64,000 bases of DNA from Arcticimaribacter sp002477625 (GTDB taxonomy: Bacteria; Bacteroidota; Bacteroidia; Flavobacteriales; Flavobacteriaceae). The notes beneath the pieces are model-generated. The model worked only from the letters and a program-made list of their open reading frames with translations, was not told the DNA's origin and did no database searches. Below are positions 27,265-37,285 of the stretch, one piece after another (positions within the stretch are counted from its first letter, which is position 1; each line of letters starts with the position of its first letter). Location: the NCBI GenBank assembly GCA_943846665.1, contig OX044358.1, positions 806,001 to 870,000 on the forward strand, written 5' to 3'. The translations under genes were made by a program, and so were the position numbers.

Positions 27265-28095
27265 ATGCAATGGATTTTAAACATCATAATCCAAAAAAGG
27301 AACTTACTTCTCTTTCTTTTCCTATTGGGAATTGGTATCATTTTCTCGAGTTATAGAAGCAGCTATCACCAATCAAAACTTCAGCGTTTTGGGATTATCA
27401 TTTCAGGAGGGATTTTTAAATCCATCAACAATTCGAAGTCGTATCTCAGTTTGACCGAATCGAACCAAAGTCTCCTTGCTGAAAACAGCGCTTTGCATCA
27501 AGAGCTTCTTCAATACAAACAAGCAGAAAATTTAATTTCCGAAAGTACAAATCCCGAATTGAATAATTACTTGGTTCGATCCGCAACCGTTGTTAAAAAC
27601 AGTTATGCCAAAGCCCGGAATATTATAATCATTGACAAAGGAACTTCGGATGGCATATTGAAAGGTATGAGTGTCGTTGGCCCCAATGGAATCATCGGAA
27701 TCATAAAACAAACCAGCGCACATTTTTCAAGTGTAATTTCTATCCTCTATCAAGACTTCAGTATTAATGCTAAAATACAAGGTAAGGGTGCTTTTGGATC
27801 CTTATCCTGGGAAGGCTATGACCCCACTCGAATGGTGCTATCCGATGTTTCGATAATCAATACAATCGCAGTTGGAGATACCATAGAGACCGGAGGAATG
27901 TCAGCTTATTTCCCAAAAGGAATTCCTATTGGTACAATAATTGATTTCGAAACCCCAACCTCTGGAGGTTATTATAATATTGAGGTGGCTTTACTGAATA
28001 ATCTTACCGACCTAGAACATGTGTATATAATTGAAAATAAAAAACGATCTGAATTTATAGATCTTCAAAAAAAGAGCGAAGATGGTACAAGATAG
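27265..28095 (+). CDS. mreC: Rod shape-determining protein MreC
   Basis: 276 residues. One N-terminal transmembrane helix (about 12-28) is followed by a coiled coil (SNQSLLAENSALHQELLQY) and two beta-barrel subdomains, including KGTSDGILKGMSVVGPNGIIG. It connects MreB to PBP2 in the periplasm. It starts 8 bp after mreB and overlaps mreD by 14 bp. Confidence 0.93.
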   Translation: MQWILNIIIQKRNLLLFLFLLGIGIIFSSYRSSYHQSKLQRFGIIISGGIFKSINNSKSYLSLTESNQSLLAENSALHQELLQYKQAENLISESTNPELNNYLVRSATVVKNSYAKARNIIIIDKGTSDGILKGMSVVGPNGIIGIIKQTSAHFSSVISILYQDFSINAKIQGKGAFGSLSWEGYDPTRMVLSDVSIINTIAVGDTIETGGMSAYFPKGIPIGTIIDFETPTSGGYYNIEVALLNNLTDLEHVYIIENKKRSEFIDLQKKSEDGTR

Positions 28096-28585
28096 TTTAG
28101 GTATTTTATTGGGCTTCTTTGTTGCGGTTACGCTACAAGTTCTGCTCTTTGACCATATTAATCTTTTTGGGTTTTCTTGCCCATCAGTCTATCTTTTTTT
28201 CATCATAAGTTATCGCTTCGACCGTTCTCAATTCTTTTTAATTTTATTAGGGTTTTTATTAGGCTTCGTCTTGGATATAATGCAAAGTTCTTCGGGTGCT
28301 AACACCATTGCAACTTTATTGATTAGCTTCATTCGCCCATGGGTCATCCGGTTTTCTTTTGGTATTATTCCCGACAGTAACAGCCTACTCAGTATGAAGT
28401 CGCGCATGGGAAATCAGGCCTTATACATTGGCTTGATGATTCTGATTCATCAATTTGTTCTACAAAGTGTAGCCTACTTTGATGTTGCTCATACTACACT
28501 TATTTTACGAAATACATTGGTCAATACTGCTTTGACTTTTATACTTTTATTAGCTACACTTAACCTCACTAAAAAGAAAAACTAA
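28082..28585 (+). CDS. mreD: Rod shape-determining protein MreD
   Basis: 167 residues, almost entirely hydrophobic with five or six helices, and the LGFLLGFVLDIMQSSSGANT segment typical of MreD. Identification relies on its place between mreC (14 bp overlap) and mrdA (stop and start share one base). Confidence 0.88.
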   Translation: MVQDSLGILLGFFVAVTLQVLLFDHINLFGFSCPSVYLFFIISYRFDRSQFFLILLGFLLGFVLDIMQSSSGANTIATLLISFIRPWVIRFSFGIIPDSNSLLSMKSRMGNQALYIGLMILIHQFVLQSVAYFDVAHTTLILRNTLVNTALTFILLLATLNLTKKKN

Positions 28586-30444
28586 TGCGCAAGCTACTCT
28601 TGGCAGGACTTACCCTCATTATAGGCATCCTATTCATCAGTCGCTTGTTTCAACTTCAAGTGATCAATACCTCATATCAGAGGTTGTCAGACAACAATGC
28701 AATTCTAGAAATTTCGGACTACCCTGAACGGGGATTCATATACGATCGCAATGGGAAATTACTAGTTGCGAATCAACCAGCCTATGACGTCATGATCATT
28801 CCAGAAAACGTAATCCCCTTCGATACGCTTAGCTTTTGTGAACTCACTGGGATTTCTAAAGAGAAGTTAATTAAAAGTCTTAAAAAAGCAAGGCAGTTTT
28901 CTAAGCGACTTCCGTCAGTAATTGTCAACCAGATTTCAAAAGAAACTTACGCAACACTTCAAGAGCAAATGTGGAAATACGAAGGGTTTTTTATCCAAAA
29001 AAAATCGCTCCGAGATTACCGCATAAATTTTGGAGCTAATGTATTGGGCTACATAAGTGAAGTAAATAACAATGACCTTAAATACGACTCCTACTACCAA
29101 CAAGGGGAGTTGATTGGAAGGCAAGGAATTGAGAAGTCGTATGAAAATGAGTTAAGAGGTGAAAAAGGAAAGCGTTTTCTTCAAAAAGATCGATTCAATA
29201 GAATTATTGGAGAATATAAAAACAAGACCTTTGACGTAGAACCCAAAGTAGCCAAAAATATTTATCTAACCCTAGATGCTACCCTTCAAGAGTATGGAGA
29301 ATACTTGATGCAGAACAAACGAGGTGGAATTGTCGCCATAGAACCTTCGACTGGAGAAATTCTTGCCTTGGTTAGTGCTCCTTCCTACAACCCCAATTTA
29401 TTAGTGGGTAGAGATCGATCAAAAAACTACAGAAAACTTGCCCAAGATACCTTAGCAAAACCCTTATTTGATAGAGGCTTGCAAGCGCTTTATCCTCCAG
29501 GGTCGCCCTTTAAAACCCTCAATGCTTTAATTGCACTTCAGGAAGGTGTCATTACCCCCGAAACGCAGTTCAAATGCAACAAAGGTCATTTCTATGCCCG
29601 TAACGCTTTTATGGAATGCCATTGTAGAAGGGGTTCTCGTAACGATCTTTTAAAAGGGATTTATCAATCCTGTAATACCTATTTTGCCAACACTTACAAG
29701 AAAATAATCAACAAATACGACACTCCAGACAAAGGCGTAAACCAATGGAACAGTCACTTAAAAAGTTTTGGACTTGGAAATTATTTAGGGTATGATCTTT
29801 CTGTAGGAAAGAGAGGGTTTATACCCAATGCGTCCTATTATAACTCTTGGTATAAAGAAGGAGGTTGGAAGGCTCCTACAATCATTTCAAATGCCATAGG
29901 GCAAGGAGAAGTATTAACTACTCCCATTCAGCTTGCAAACTTTACTGCGGCCATAGCCAATCGTGGATATTATTACACCCCGCATTTTCTTCGATCGGTT
30001 TCTGGTGATTCAATTCAGCAAAAGTTTTTGCGTAAAAACACCAGTATTGATCCAGAACATTTTGAAGTCGTAATTGATGGTATGCATAAAGTAATTGAGA
30101 GAGGAACCGCAAAGATTGCCCGAATCAAGGGCATTGAAGTCTGTGGAAAAACAGGTACTGCTGAGAATTTTACTAAAATTGATGGAGTGAAAACACAACT
30201 AACCGATCACTCGATTTTTATTGCATTTGCTCCTAAAGAGGACCCTAAAATTGCCATTGCAGTTTTTATAGAAAATGGGTATTGGGGTGGAAGATGGGCA
30301 GCACCAATCGCTAGTTTAATGCTCGAACAATACATCAATAAAAAAGTGAAACGTTCTTGGCTTGAAAAAAGGATGGTCGAAGGAAGTTTGGTAAGCGAAT
30401 ACGATAAACCCTATTCGGGAAAACCTTTTACAATCAATGAATAA
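28585..30444 (+). CDS. mrdA: Penicillin-binding protein 2 (elongasome transpeptidase)
   Basis: 619 residues. An N-terminal anchor helix (about 5-20) is followed by the PBP dimerisation region (ERGFIYDRNGKLLVANQPAYDV). The transpeptidase domain has the active-site Ser in SPFK (307-310, S307), SCN (362-364) and the KTG triad (CGKTGTAEN). It cross-links peptidoglycan during rod elongation. It overlaps rodA by 8 bp, and the two form the elongation synthase pair. Confidence 0.95.
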   Translation: MRKLLLAGLTLIIGILFISRLFQLQVINTSYQRLSDNNAILEISDYPERGFIYDRNGKLLVANQPAYDVMIIPENVIPFDTLSFCELTGISKEKLIKSLKKARQFSKRLPSVIVNQISKETYATLQEQMWKYEGFFIQKKSLRDYRINFGANVLGYISEVNNNDLKYDSYYQQGELIGRQGIEKSYENELRGEKGKRFLQKDRFNRIIGEYKNKTFDVEPKVAKNIYLTLDATLQEYGEYLMQNKRGGIVAIEPSTGEILALVSAPSYNPNLLVGRDRSKNYRKLAQDTLAKPLFDRGLQALYPPGSPFKTLNALIALQEGVITPETQFKCNKGHFYARNAFMECHCRRGSRNDLLKGIYQSCNTYFANTYKKIINKYDTPDKGVNQWNSHLKSFGLGNYLGYDLSVGKRGFIPNASYYNSWYKEGGWKAPTIISNAIGQGEVLTTPIQLANFTAAIANRGYYYTPHFLRSVSGDSIQQKFLRKNTSIDPEHFEVVIDGMHKVIERGTAKIARIKGIEVCGKTGTAENFTKIDGVKTQLTDHSIFIAFAPKEDPKIAIAVFIENGYWGGRWAAPIASLMLEQYINKKVKRSWLEKRMVEGSLVSEYDKPYSGKPFTINE

Positions 30445-31687
30445 AAGTTTATACAGACTCGATTGGATCAGCATAATCCTATACTTAGCTCTTGTGAGTT
30501 TTGGGTTAGTGAATATCTATTCCACAAATTTTAATGAAAATTCAAGCATCTTTAATTTTAAAATACCCGTTGGAAAACAATTCTTGTTTTTCATGGTGAG
30601 CCTATTTGTTGGAGGAGTAATTCTGATTGCAAAATCCAAGTTTTTTGAACGCTTTGCGAGTATTCTTTACCTCATTACCATTTTGTTATTAATAGGCTTA
30701 TTTCTTTTTGGAAAAAATATTTCTGGTGCTACATCTTGGTATTCTATTGGTGGCATAGGAATACAGCCCTCTGAGTTCGCTAAAGTTGCAACTGCATTAG
30801 CAGTAGCAAAATACCTGAGTGAAATTCAGGTGAATCTTAAAAAACTAAGATCACTACTTCAGGTAGGGCTCATCATTGCCCTTCCAATGGTCCTCATAAT
30901 ACTCCAACCTGATCCCGGAACCGCACTGGTTTTTGGTGCCTTCTTTTTTGTTCTGTTTCGCGAGGGATTGAATTCTATTTTCCTACTACTTTTATTTGGG
31001 CTTTTTTTCTTTTTTATTCTGACACTCGTAACTCCAATCCCCTTTGTTTTTGCGAGCATTATAACCCTACTAATTGCCTTGTACTTTTTCTCAAAAAAAC
31101 TAAATAAAAAAGCGTCGTTACTTCCTTACTTGGCTTTAATTGTTGTGAGTTGTAGTTATGTGTATTCCGTTGACTATATTTTCAACAATATTTTTGAACA
31201 ACGTCATCGCGATCGTTTCAATATAATTCTAGGGAAAGAAGTCGATACCCAAGGAATTGGCTACAACATCAACCAGTCTAAAATTGCAATTGGCTCAGGG
31301 GGTTGGGAAGGAAAAGGTTTTTTACAAGGCACACAAACCAAAGGACAATTTGTACCACAACAACATACCGATTATATTTTTAGCACCATAGGAGAAGAAT
31401 GGGGGTTTTATGGAAGTGCTGCGGTTATCATCGTGTTTTGTTTCTTAATCATACGGATTTTATATCGTGCAGAAAGTCTTAAAAACAACTTCGCCCGTAT
31501 CTATGGCCACGGACTTGCTGCCATTTTATTTTTACACTTCTTCATTAATATTGGGATGTCCCTAGGTTTGGTTCCTACTATTGGAATCCCACTACCTTTT
31601 ATAAGTTATGGCGGGTCGAGTTTACTTGGGTTCAGCTGTTTACTTTTTATATTCTTAAATCTAGATGCAAACAGATTGAGCGAATAA
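30437..31687 (+). CDS. rodA: Peptidoglycan glycosyltransferase RodA
   Basis: 416 residues with about ten transmembrane helices and the SEDS-family signatures QPSEFAKVATALAVAKYL, QPDPGTALV and the C-terminal GIPLPFISYGGSSLLG. It polymerises lipid II together with PBP2. Last gene of the mre operon; it faces the OppC-like gene with only 6 bp between stops. Confidence 0.95.
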   Translation: MNKSLYRLDWISIILYLALVSFGLVNIYSTNFNENSSIFNFKIPVGKQFLFFMVSLFVGGVILIAKSKFFERFASILYLITILLLIGLFLFGKNISGATSWYSIGGIGIQPSEFAKVATALAVAKYLSEIQVNLKKLRSLLQVGLIIALPMVLIILQPDPGTALVFGAFFFVLFREGLNSIFLLLLFGLFFFFILTLVTPIPFVFASIITLLIALYFFSKKLNKKASLLPYLALIVVSCSYVYSVDYIFNNIFEQRHRDRFNIILGKEVDTQGIGYNINQSKIAIGSGGWEGKGFLQGTQTKGQFVPQQHTDYIFSTIGEEWGFYGSAAVIIVFCFLIIRILYRAESLKNNFARIYGHGLAAILFLHFFINIGMSLGLVPTIGIPLPFISYGGSSLLGFSCLLFIFLNLDANRLSE

Positions 31688-31693
31688 AAGACA

Positions 31694-32740
31694 CTATGTC
31701 TTTACATCCAAAGCGTCGCGAAGACTATTACCTAGGGTCATAAAAGCAAGAACCAAACTCATTATTGCCAATCCAGGTACAACAGCTAAGTAGGGTTTCC
31801 CCAGGAGAATGTATCGGAAGTGATCTTTTATCATACCGCCCCAACTTGGAACTGGTGGCTGTGCTCCAATTCCTAGAAAACTGAGCCCGCTTTCAATTAA
31901 AATTGCACTGGCAAAATTGGCAGCAGAAATAACGATCAAGGGTGGAATTACTATTGGTAAAATGTGTTTCCAGACAATTCTATAGTGGGTGTATCCTAAA
32001 ACACGTGCTGCTTGTACGTAGGTTTTTTCTTTGATTGAGATGACCTGACCTCGAACTACACGAGCTACTTCCACCCACATGGTCAATCCTACTGCAATAA
32101 AAACCTGCCAATATCCTTTTCCAAGAGCAAGTGTAATACCAATAATCATTAATAAAGTTGGGATGGACCAAACTACATTAATCAACCATACCATAAAACG
32201 ATCTACTGTACCCCCAAAATACCCAGCAATTGCTCCAATAAAAACACCAACTACCAAAGAAATCAGAACAGCAATAAATCCAATGGACAACGATATCCTA
32301 GATCCAATTAATACTCGGCTCAACAAGTCCCGACCGTATTTATCTGTCCCCAAAAGAAATTTTCTTTCTTGTACATAGTTTTTCTCCACATCTAAATAGC
32401 TCGTTTTAGATGGATAACGACTTAAATCTATGGGTTGTACATAGTCAATAGGTGTTCCAGAAGCGTTGTAAAACAATTGACCTTCTTTCCAAATTAAACG
32501 ATCGATAGCAACTTCTTCAGTTCCTTGATCAGCATTCGGATTGGGAAGGATTAATATTTGACTTGAGAATCCTGGGGGTTTTGAATGTATCGATAAATGC
32601 ATTTGATTGGCATTCGAACTATCATCAGGGGCGATGTAATAGGCAAATACAGCAACGAAGATCATTACTAGGATATACATAACACTGAATAACCCTATAC
32701 GGTCTTCAGAGAAGCGGCGTAACATGAACCCTACAGACAA
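31694..32740 (-). CDS. OppC-like ABC transporter permease
   Basis: 348 residues. An N-terminal helix and a soluble insert (about 40-130) are followed by the five-helix permease core. The core has the EAA-type loop around LGYTHYRIVWKHILPIVIPPLIV, plus ESGLSFLGIGAQPPVPSWGGMI, as in dipeptide/oligopeptide permeases of the OppC/DppC type. No ATPase, partner permease or binding protein gene is adjacent, so the rest of the transporter must lie elsewhere. It starts 3 bp after the prc stop. Confidence 0.88.
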   Translation of the reverse strand: MSVGFMLRRFSEDRIGLFSVMYILVMIFVAVFAYYIAPDDSSNANQMHLSIHSKPPGFSSQILILPNPNADQGTEEVAIDRLIWKEGQLFYNASGTPIDYVQPIDLSRYPSKTSYLDVEKNYVQERKFLLGTDKYGRDLLSRVLIGSRISLSIGFIAVLISLVVGVFIGAIAGYFGGTVDRFMVWLINVVWSIPTLLMIIGITLALGKGYWQVFIAVGLTMWVEVARVVRGQVISIKEKTYVQAARVLGYTHYRIVWKHILPIVIPPLIVISAANFASAILIESGLSFLGIGAQPPVPSWGGMIKDHFRYILLGKPYLAVVPGLAIMSLVLAFMTLGNSLRDALDVKT

Positions 32741-32743
32741 GGC

Positions 32744-34870
32744 TTATTCTTTAATTTGAGCAAGTTTATGTGTTTTGTTTGCAGGTAAAATTAAATCTTC
32801 TAAGACATTTACCGCTTCGAAAAGATAGATGTCTTTTTCTAAACCTTCTTCCCATCGAGCGCGTCTTTCTTTTAAATCAGCATCACTTTCCAGTGCTGAT
32901 ACATCTGCCTTTGGAGCCTGTAACGTAAAAGAAGACTTAAAGTCATCTAGCTGATCGTATTTAGCGGTTTCTTCGATTCGCTGTTTCCGTTCTTTTGAAT
33001 AGTTATCGTAGTTCAATGAATAGCTGTCGTCATCCTGCTGTGACTTGATCCATTGTGCTTGTTCGTCAATCAACATCATATACGAATTGCTAGCAATGCG
33101 ATTTTTGCTTTGCTCAACAGCAAAATCAAAATTACCAGAAGCGTTCCACGTTTGATAATCAGCTGGTGAAATTTGATCCCATGAAAGTGGGTTGTCCTGA
33201 GCTTGTTCGCCTGTTTCGATATAAGAATATCGACCGGGAAAAACGACGTCACTTTTCACTCCTTCCAATTGGGTAGAACCGCCGTTGATTCTATAGAATT
33301 TTTGAATTGTAATTTTTAAAGCACCTAAATCTCCGTGGGTGTTACTCGAAATAATTCGATTGAGATCGACTACATTTTGAACTGTCCCCTTACCAAAGGT
33401 TTGTTTACCTCCTAAAATAACTGCGCGTTTGTAATCTTGTAAAGCTGCTGCAATAATTTCCGAAGCAGAAGCAGAAAATTCGTTCACCATAAGCACCAAA
33501 GGTCCATCCCAAGATATGCTCGGATCTGTATCCCTAAGAATTTCTTTTTTCCCTCCTGTGCTTTTAACTTGTACAACGGGTCCGTCTTTTATAAAAAAAC
33601 CGGTCATATCAACAACTGTCTGAAGCGAACCTCCACCGTTACCCCGAAGGTCAAGAATAATTCCTTCAACGTTTTCACTCTTAAGTTTTTCAATTTCATT
33701 TTTCACATCACTGGCAGCATTGCGCTCGCCATAATCATTAAAATCTACATAAAACTTGGGTAGGTGTATGACACCAAACTTTTTATTTTCTTTGGTTATT
33801 ATCGAAGATTTAGCAAAGGCGTCTTCCAATTCTACAATATCGCGAGTAATTGGAATAACTTCTACAGTAGCATCAACGTGCTTAACGGTCAAGTAAACCG
33901 TTGTTCCCTTGGGCCCTTTGATCAGTTTTACCACATCGTCTAAGCGCATTCCTGCTATATCTACGGGTTCCTCATTTTCTTGAGCAACTTTCATAATAAC
34001 ATCTTCTTCTTCTAGCAATTGATCTCTCCAAACCGGACCTCCAGAAATAACTTCTACTATTCTAACCTCTTGATTTTTCTTTTGTAAACGAGCCCCAATA
34101 CCTTCAAATTTTCCGGAAATACTTGTGTCGAAACGATCTTTTTCTTGAGGAGCAAAATAATAGGTGTGTGGATCAAATTGTGTTGCAATTGCGTTTAAAT
34201 AAATTGAAAAATAATCTTTACGCTCGAGATCTTCCCGAACCTCAAAAAACAAATCCATATTCTCCTTGGTGATTGCACGTGCTTGCTCTTCAATAACAAC
34301 ATCGGTCAACATCACATAGGTGCTGTCAAGTTCAAACTTTTTGAGTTCCTCTTCTTTTTTATCGGCATAAACTCCGAGTGTTGAAAGCTTAAAGTACTGC
34401 AACCAAACATTTTTTAGGTCCGACAAAGACTCTGCATAACCCATCGTTTCATAGTCTAAATCCATTTCTTCATTTAAAGAGAAATCGAAAGGACGATCCA
34501 GTAAGGGCTTATAAAAAGCTTTAATTTGTTCTAGTCTTTGTATGTATTTCTTGTACGTATAATCAAAAAAGTCAAGTTTAGACTCTTTGATTTGATCATC
34601 TAATTCAGTTTTAAACTGATTGAAATTATTAACATCTGCTTGAATATAAAAACGATGTTGCCCGTCCATACTTTCAAGATAATTCATAAAAACATTTTCA
34701 GAAAAAGCATCGTCAATAGTTTCAGGGTCATAATGTCCACGTTCTAAAACATAGGCCATGATTTCAATCAACAGCTTGTCTTTTTCTGGACTTGAAGTAT
34801 TGGCTAAAGTAAAGCCGTAAAGCACAGCTAGTGCGATTCCACTCAGTACTATATATCTGATCTTTTTCAT
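32744..34870 (-). CDS. prc: Carboxy-terminal processing (tail-specific) protease Prc
   Basis: 708 residues with a signal peptide (MKKIRYIVLSGIALAVLYGF). An N-terminal helical region is followed by a PDZ domain (about 240-330) and an S41 peptidase core with the Ser in NEFSASASE and the Lys in GGKQTFGKG (Ser/Lys dyad). A C-terminal DUF3340-like segment follows. It trims C termini of periplasmic proteins. It is transcribed as a pair with the OppC-like gene. Confidence 0.92.
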   Translation of the reverse strand: MKKIRYIVLSGIALAVLYGFTLANTSSPEKDKLLIEIMAYVLERGHYDPETIDDAFSENVFMNYLESMDGQHRFYIQADVNNFNQFKTELDDQIKESKLDFFDYTYKKYIQRLEQIKAFYKPLLDRPFDFSLNEEMDLDYETMGYAESLSDLKNVWLQYFKLSTLGVYADKKEEELKKFELDSTYVMLTDVVIEEQARAITKENMDLFFEVREDLERKDYFSIYLNAIATQFDPHTYYFAPQEKDRFDTSISGKFEGIGARLQKKNQEVRIVEVISGGPVWRDQLLEEEDVIMKVAQENEEPVDIAGMRLDDVVKLIKGPKGTTVYLTVKHVDATVEVIPITRDIVELEDAFAKSSIITKENKKFGVIHLPKFYVDFNDYGERNAASDVKNEIEKLKSENVEGIILDLRGNGGGSLQTVVDMTGFFIKDGPVVQVKSTGGKKEILRDTDPSISWDGPLVLMVNEFSASASEIIAAALQDYKRAVILGGKQTFGKGTVQNVVDLNRIISSNTHGDLGALKITIQKFYRINGGSTQLEGVKSDVVFPGRYSYIETGEQAQDNPLSWDQISPADYQTWNASGNFDFAVEQSKNRIASNSYMMLIDEQAQWIKSQQDDDSYSLNYDNYSKERKQRIEETAKYDQLDDFKSSFTLQAPKADVSALESDADLKERRARWEEGLEKDIYLFEAVNVLEDLILPANKTHKLAQIKE

Positions 34871-35087
34871 AGGGCACTTTATCTTAAATTAAATCTGTAA
34901 CTGAAAATCATTTTCTTCAATCCTCATTCTCATGAAAAAGCAAGTGTTGTGCTTCTTCTGTTTCAGTTAATTCATATTACTAATGTATGTAAATGGATAG
35001 ATTTTGCCAAGAAACCCGATGTTTTTTGTATTTAATTAACAACCGCTATCACTTGATAATTTCTTAATTTAGCACCAAAGATACGCT

Positions 35088-35864
35088 ATGAATCAAAGAC
35101 CGCTTATACTTGTCACCAATGATGACGGAATAACCGCACCGGGAATCCGAACATTAATTGAGGTAATGAACACCATTGGCGATGTGGTTGTGGTTGCACC
35201 CGATAGCCCGCAATCTGCTATGGGTCATGCAATAACAATAAACTCGACCTTGTATTGCAGTGAAATGAAAAAGGTTGATGGCCCTCAGAAAGAGTACCAA
35301 TGTTCGGGTACTCCGGCAGATTGTGTCAAACTGGCTATCAACGAACTATTGGATCGCAAACCCGATATTTGTGTTTCAGGGGTCAACCATGGATCAAATT
35401 CTTCGATCAATGTAGTGTACTCGGGAACGATGAGTGCTGCCATTGAAGCAGGGATAGAAGGTATTCCAGCCATTGGCTTCTCGCTGTTAGACTACCGATG
35501 GAATGCAGACTTTAGTCCTCTAAAACCTTTTATAGAAAAAATAACACGTGCCGCCATTCAGAATAAACAACGCGCAGATGTAGTATTGAACGTAAACTTT
35601 CCTGCTCTTCCTGAAGGAGCAATTAAAGGAATTCGAATTTGTCGTCAAGCAAAAGCCAATTGGGTTGAAAAATTCGACAAACGACAAAGCCCCATGGGTC
35701 GAGATTACTATTGGCTGACCGGAGAATTCATCAATGAAGACAAAGGACAAGACACCGATGAATGGGCTTTAAAAGAAGGTTATGTATCTGTAGTACCGAC
35801 GCAATTTGACCTTACTGCTCACCACGCGATTCAAGAACTTAACAGCTGGGATTTTGAGAATTAA
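35088..35864 (+). CDS. surE: 5'/3'-nucleotidase SurE
   Basis: 258 residues. The N-terminal LVTNDDGITAPGI carries the metal-binding Asp pair (D12, D13). The rest has the SurE text VAPDSPQSAMGHAIT and SGVNHGSNSSINVVYSGTMSAAIEA. It hydrolyses nucleoside monophosphates. It opens a plus-strand run with a small membrane protein, lpxB and comEC. Confidence 0.95.
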   Translation: MNQRPLILVTNDDGITAPGIRTLIEVMNTIGDVVVVAPDSPQSAMGHAITINSTLYCSEMKKVDGPQKEYQCSGTPADCVKLAINELLDRKPDICVSGVNHGSNSSINVVYSGTMSAAIEAGIEGIPAIGFSLLDYRWNADFSPLKPFIEKITRAAIQNKQRADVVLNVNFPALPEGAIKGIRICRQAKANWVEKFDKRQSPMGRDYYWLTGEFINEDKGQDTDEWALKEGYVSVVPTQFDLTAHHAIQELNSWDFEN

Positions 35865-36135
35865 AGAACGCTTAATGGGCCTTGCCATGGGATTGGTTTT
35901 GACCTTAGTTGGAATGACTGGATTTACGTTCTTCTTTTCTGACGAAGGAATTTGGGGAAGTTTTCAGATTCTTTACATAGAAGGAAAGTTGGGGAGTCTT
36001 ATTAGTTTAGGAGCCTTGTTGAACCTTCCCGTTTTTTTCCTCTTCATCAAACAATATCGTTATGATCGCGCCTATGGATTGGTGAGTTTTTCACTCATGC
36101 TCGTTGGAATCATCGCCTTACTAAAATTCTTATAA
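35857..36135 (+). CDS. Small membrane protein of unknown function
   Basis: About 92 residues with three hydrophobic helices (MGLAMGLVLTLVGMTGFTFFF; GSLISLGALLNLPVFFLFI; LVSFSLMLVGIIALLKFL). The start is uncertain. TTG at 35857 overlaps the surE stop and gives LRIKERLMG at the front, ATG at 35875 is 6 codons later, and ATG at 35806 would overlap surE by 59 bp. I favour 35857. It sits 1 bp before lpxB. Family not recognised. Confidence 0.6.
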   Translation, partial: RIKERLMGLAMGLVLTLVGMTGFTFFFSDEGIWGSFQILYIEGKLGSLISLGALLNLPVFFLFIKQYRYDRAYGLVSFSLMLVGIIALLKFL

Positions 36136-36136
36136 A

Positions 36137-37255
36137 GTGAAATATTATATCATCGCAGGTGAAGCCTCTGGAGATTTACACGCTTCTAACTTAATGAAAG
36201 CCCTGTTGGTCGAAGACCCGAATGCAACATTTCGATTTTGGGGCGGTGATAAAATGCAAGCTGTTGGAGGAACTTTAGTGAAACACTACAAGGAATTAGC
36301 CTTTATGGGATTTTGGGAGGTTTTCATCAACCTGTTTACCATTTTAAAAAATATTTCTTTTTGCAAAAAAAATATTGTAGACTTCAATCCGGATGCAATA
36401 ATCTATGTCGACTACCCTGGTTTTAACTTGCGTATAGCAGCTTGGGCAAAGAAGCAAGGTTTTAAAAACCTCTATTATATCAGCCCTCAAATCTGGGCAT
36501 GGAAAGAAAATCGGATTGCAAAAATAAAAAGGGATTTGGATGCTCTTTATGTAATCTTACCCTTCGAAAAATCTTATTATAAAGACAAACATAATTTTGA
36601 AGTACAGTTTGTAGGCAACCCCTTAGTTGATGTAGTTCAAGAATCGCTGAAAGAAAACGACACGTTTAGGGCTGATCAAAAATTAGATGCAAACAAGTCA
36701 ATAATTGCTCTTTTACCTGGGAGTAGAAAACAAGAAATAATAAAAATGATGCCCACCTTCATAGCGGTTATCGAAGGTTTTCCTCAGTATAAATTCATCA
36801 TCGCTGCCGCTCCAGGAATAGATTTTCAATGGTACCAACAATTTCTAAAAGATCAACAAGTACTTCTGGTTCAAAATCAAACCTATTCATTGCTCAAAAA
36901 TAGTTTTGCTGCCATAGTAACAAGTGGAACTGCAACTCTTGAAACTGCTTTGTTTAAAGTTCCTCAAATGGTATGCTATCGCAGTAGTTTTTTAAGCTAT
37001 CAAATTGCAAAACGCATCATCACACTGCCTTTTATTTCGCTAGTGAATTTGATTATGGACAAAGCAATAGTTTCCGAAATTCTTCAGAATGAATTTACAG
37101 CAGAACGAATAGCAGAAGAATTGAAATTGATAACTACAACCCAAAAAAGAGAACAGCTTTTGACAGCATACGAGCAACTATACACCAAATTATCCGCTGG
37201 GGGCGCCAGTACCAAAACGGCAGTTGCAATGGTAGAATTACTTCGTAAAAAATAG
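36137..37255 (+). CDS. lpxB: Lipid-A-disaccharide synthase LpxB
   Basis: 372 residues from a GTG start at 36137, 1 bp after the preceding stop. It begins with KYYIIAGEASGDLHASNLM and contains YISPQIWAWKENRI, LPGSRKQEI and VTSGTATLETALF, the LpxB signatures. It joins UDP-2,3-diacylglucosamine and lipid X to make lipid A disaccharide. With LptC, LptE and LpxB the window holds several steps of LPS synthesis and export. Confidence 0.95.
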   Translation: MKYYIIAGEASGDLHASNLMKALLVEDPNATFRFWGGDKMQAVGGTLVKHYKELAFMGFWEVFINLFTILKNISFCKKNIVDFNPDAIIYVDYPGFNLRIAAWAKKQGFKNLYYISPQIWAWKENRIAKIKRDLDALYVILPFEKSYYKDKHNFEVQFVGNPLVDVVQESLKENDTFRADQKLDANKSIIALLPGSRKQEIIKMMPTFIAVIEGFPQYKFIIAAAPGIDFQWYQQFLKDQQVLLVQNQTYSLLKNSFAAIVTSGTATLETALFKVPQMVCYRSSFLSYQIAKRIITLPFISLVNLIMDKAIVSEILQNEFTAERIAEELKLITTTQKREQLLTAYEQLYTKLSAGGASTKTAVAMVELLRKK

Positions 37256-37285
37256 TGAGTATCATAAAATAACTATTTTTATGGA

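Noticed and set aside
28585..30444. SPFK instead of the usual STxK at the PBP2 active site
   Set aside because: It still satisfies SxxK and is, to my knowledge, usual for Bacteroidota PBP2; not an anomaly.
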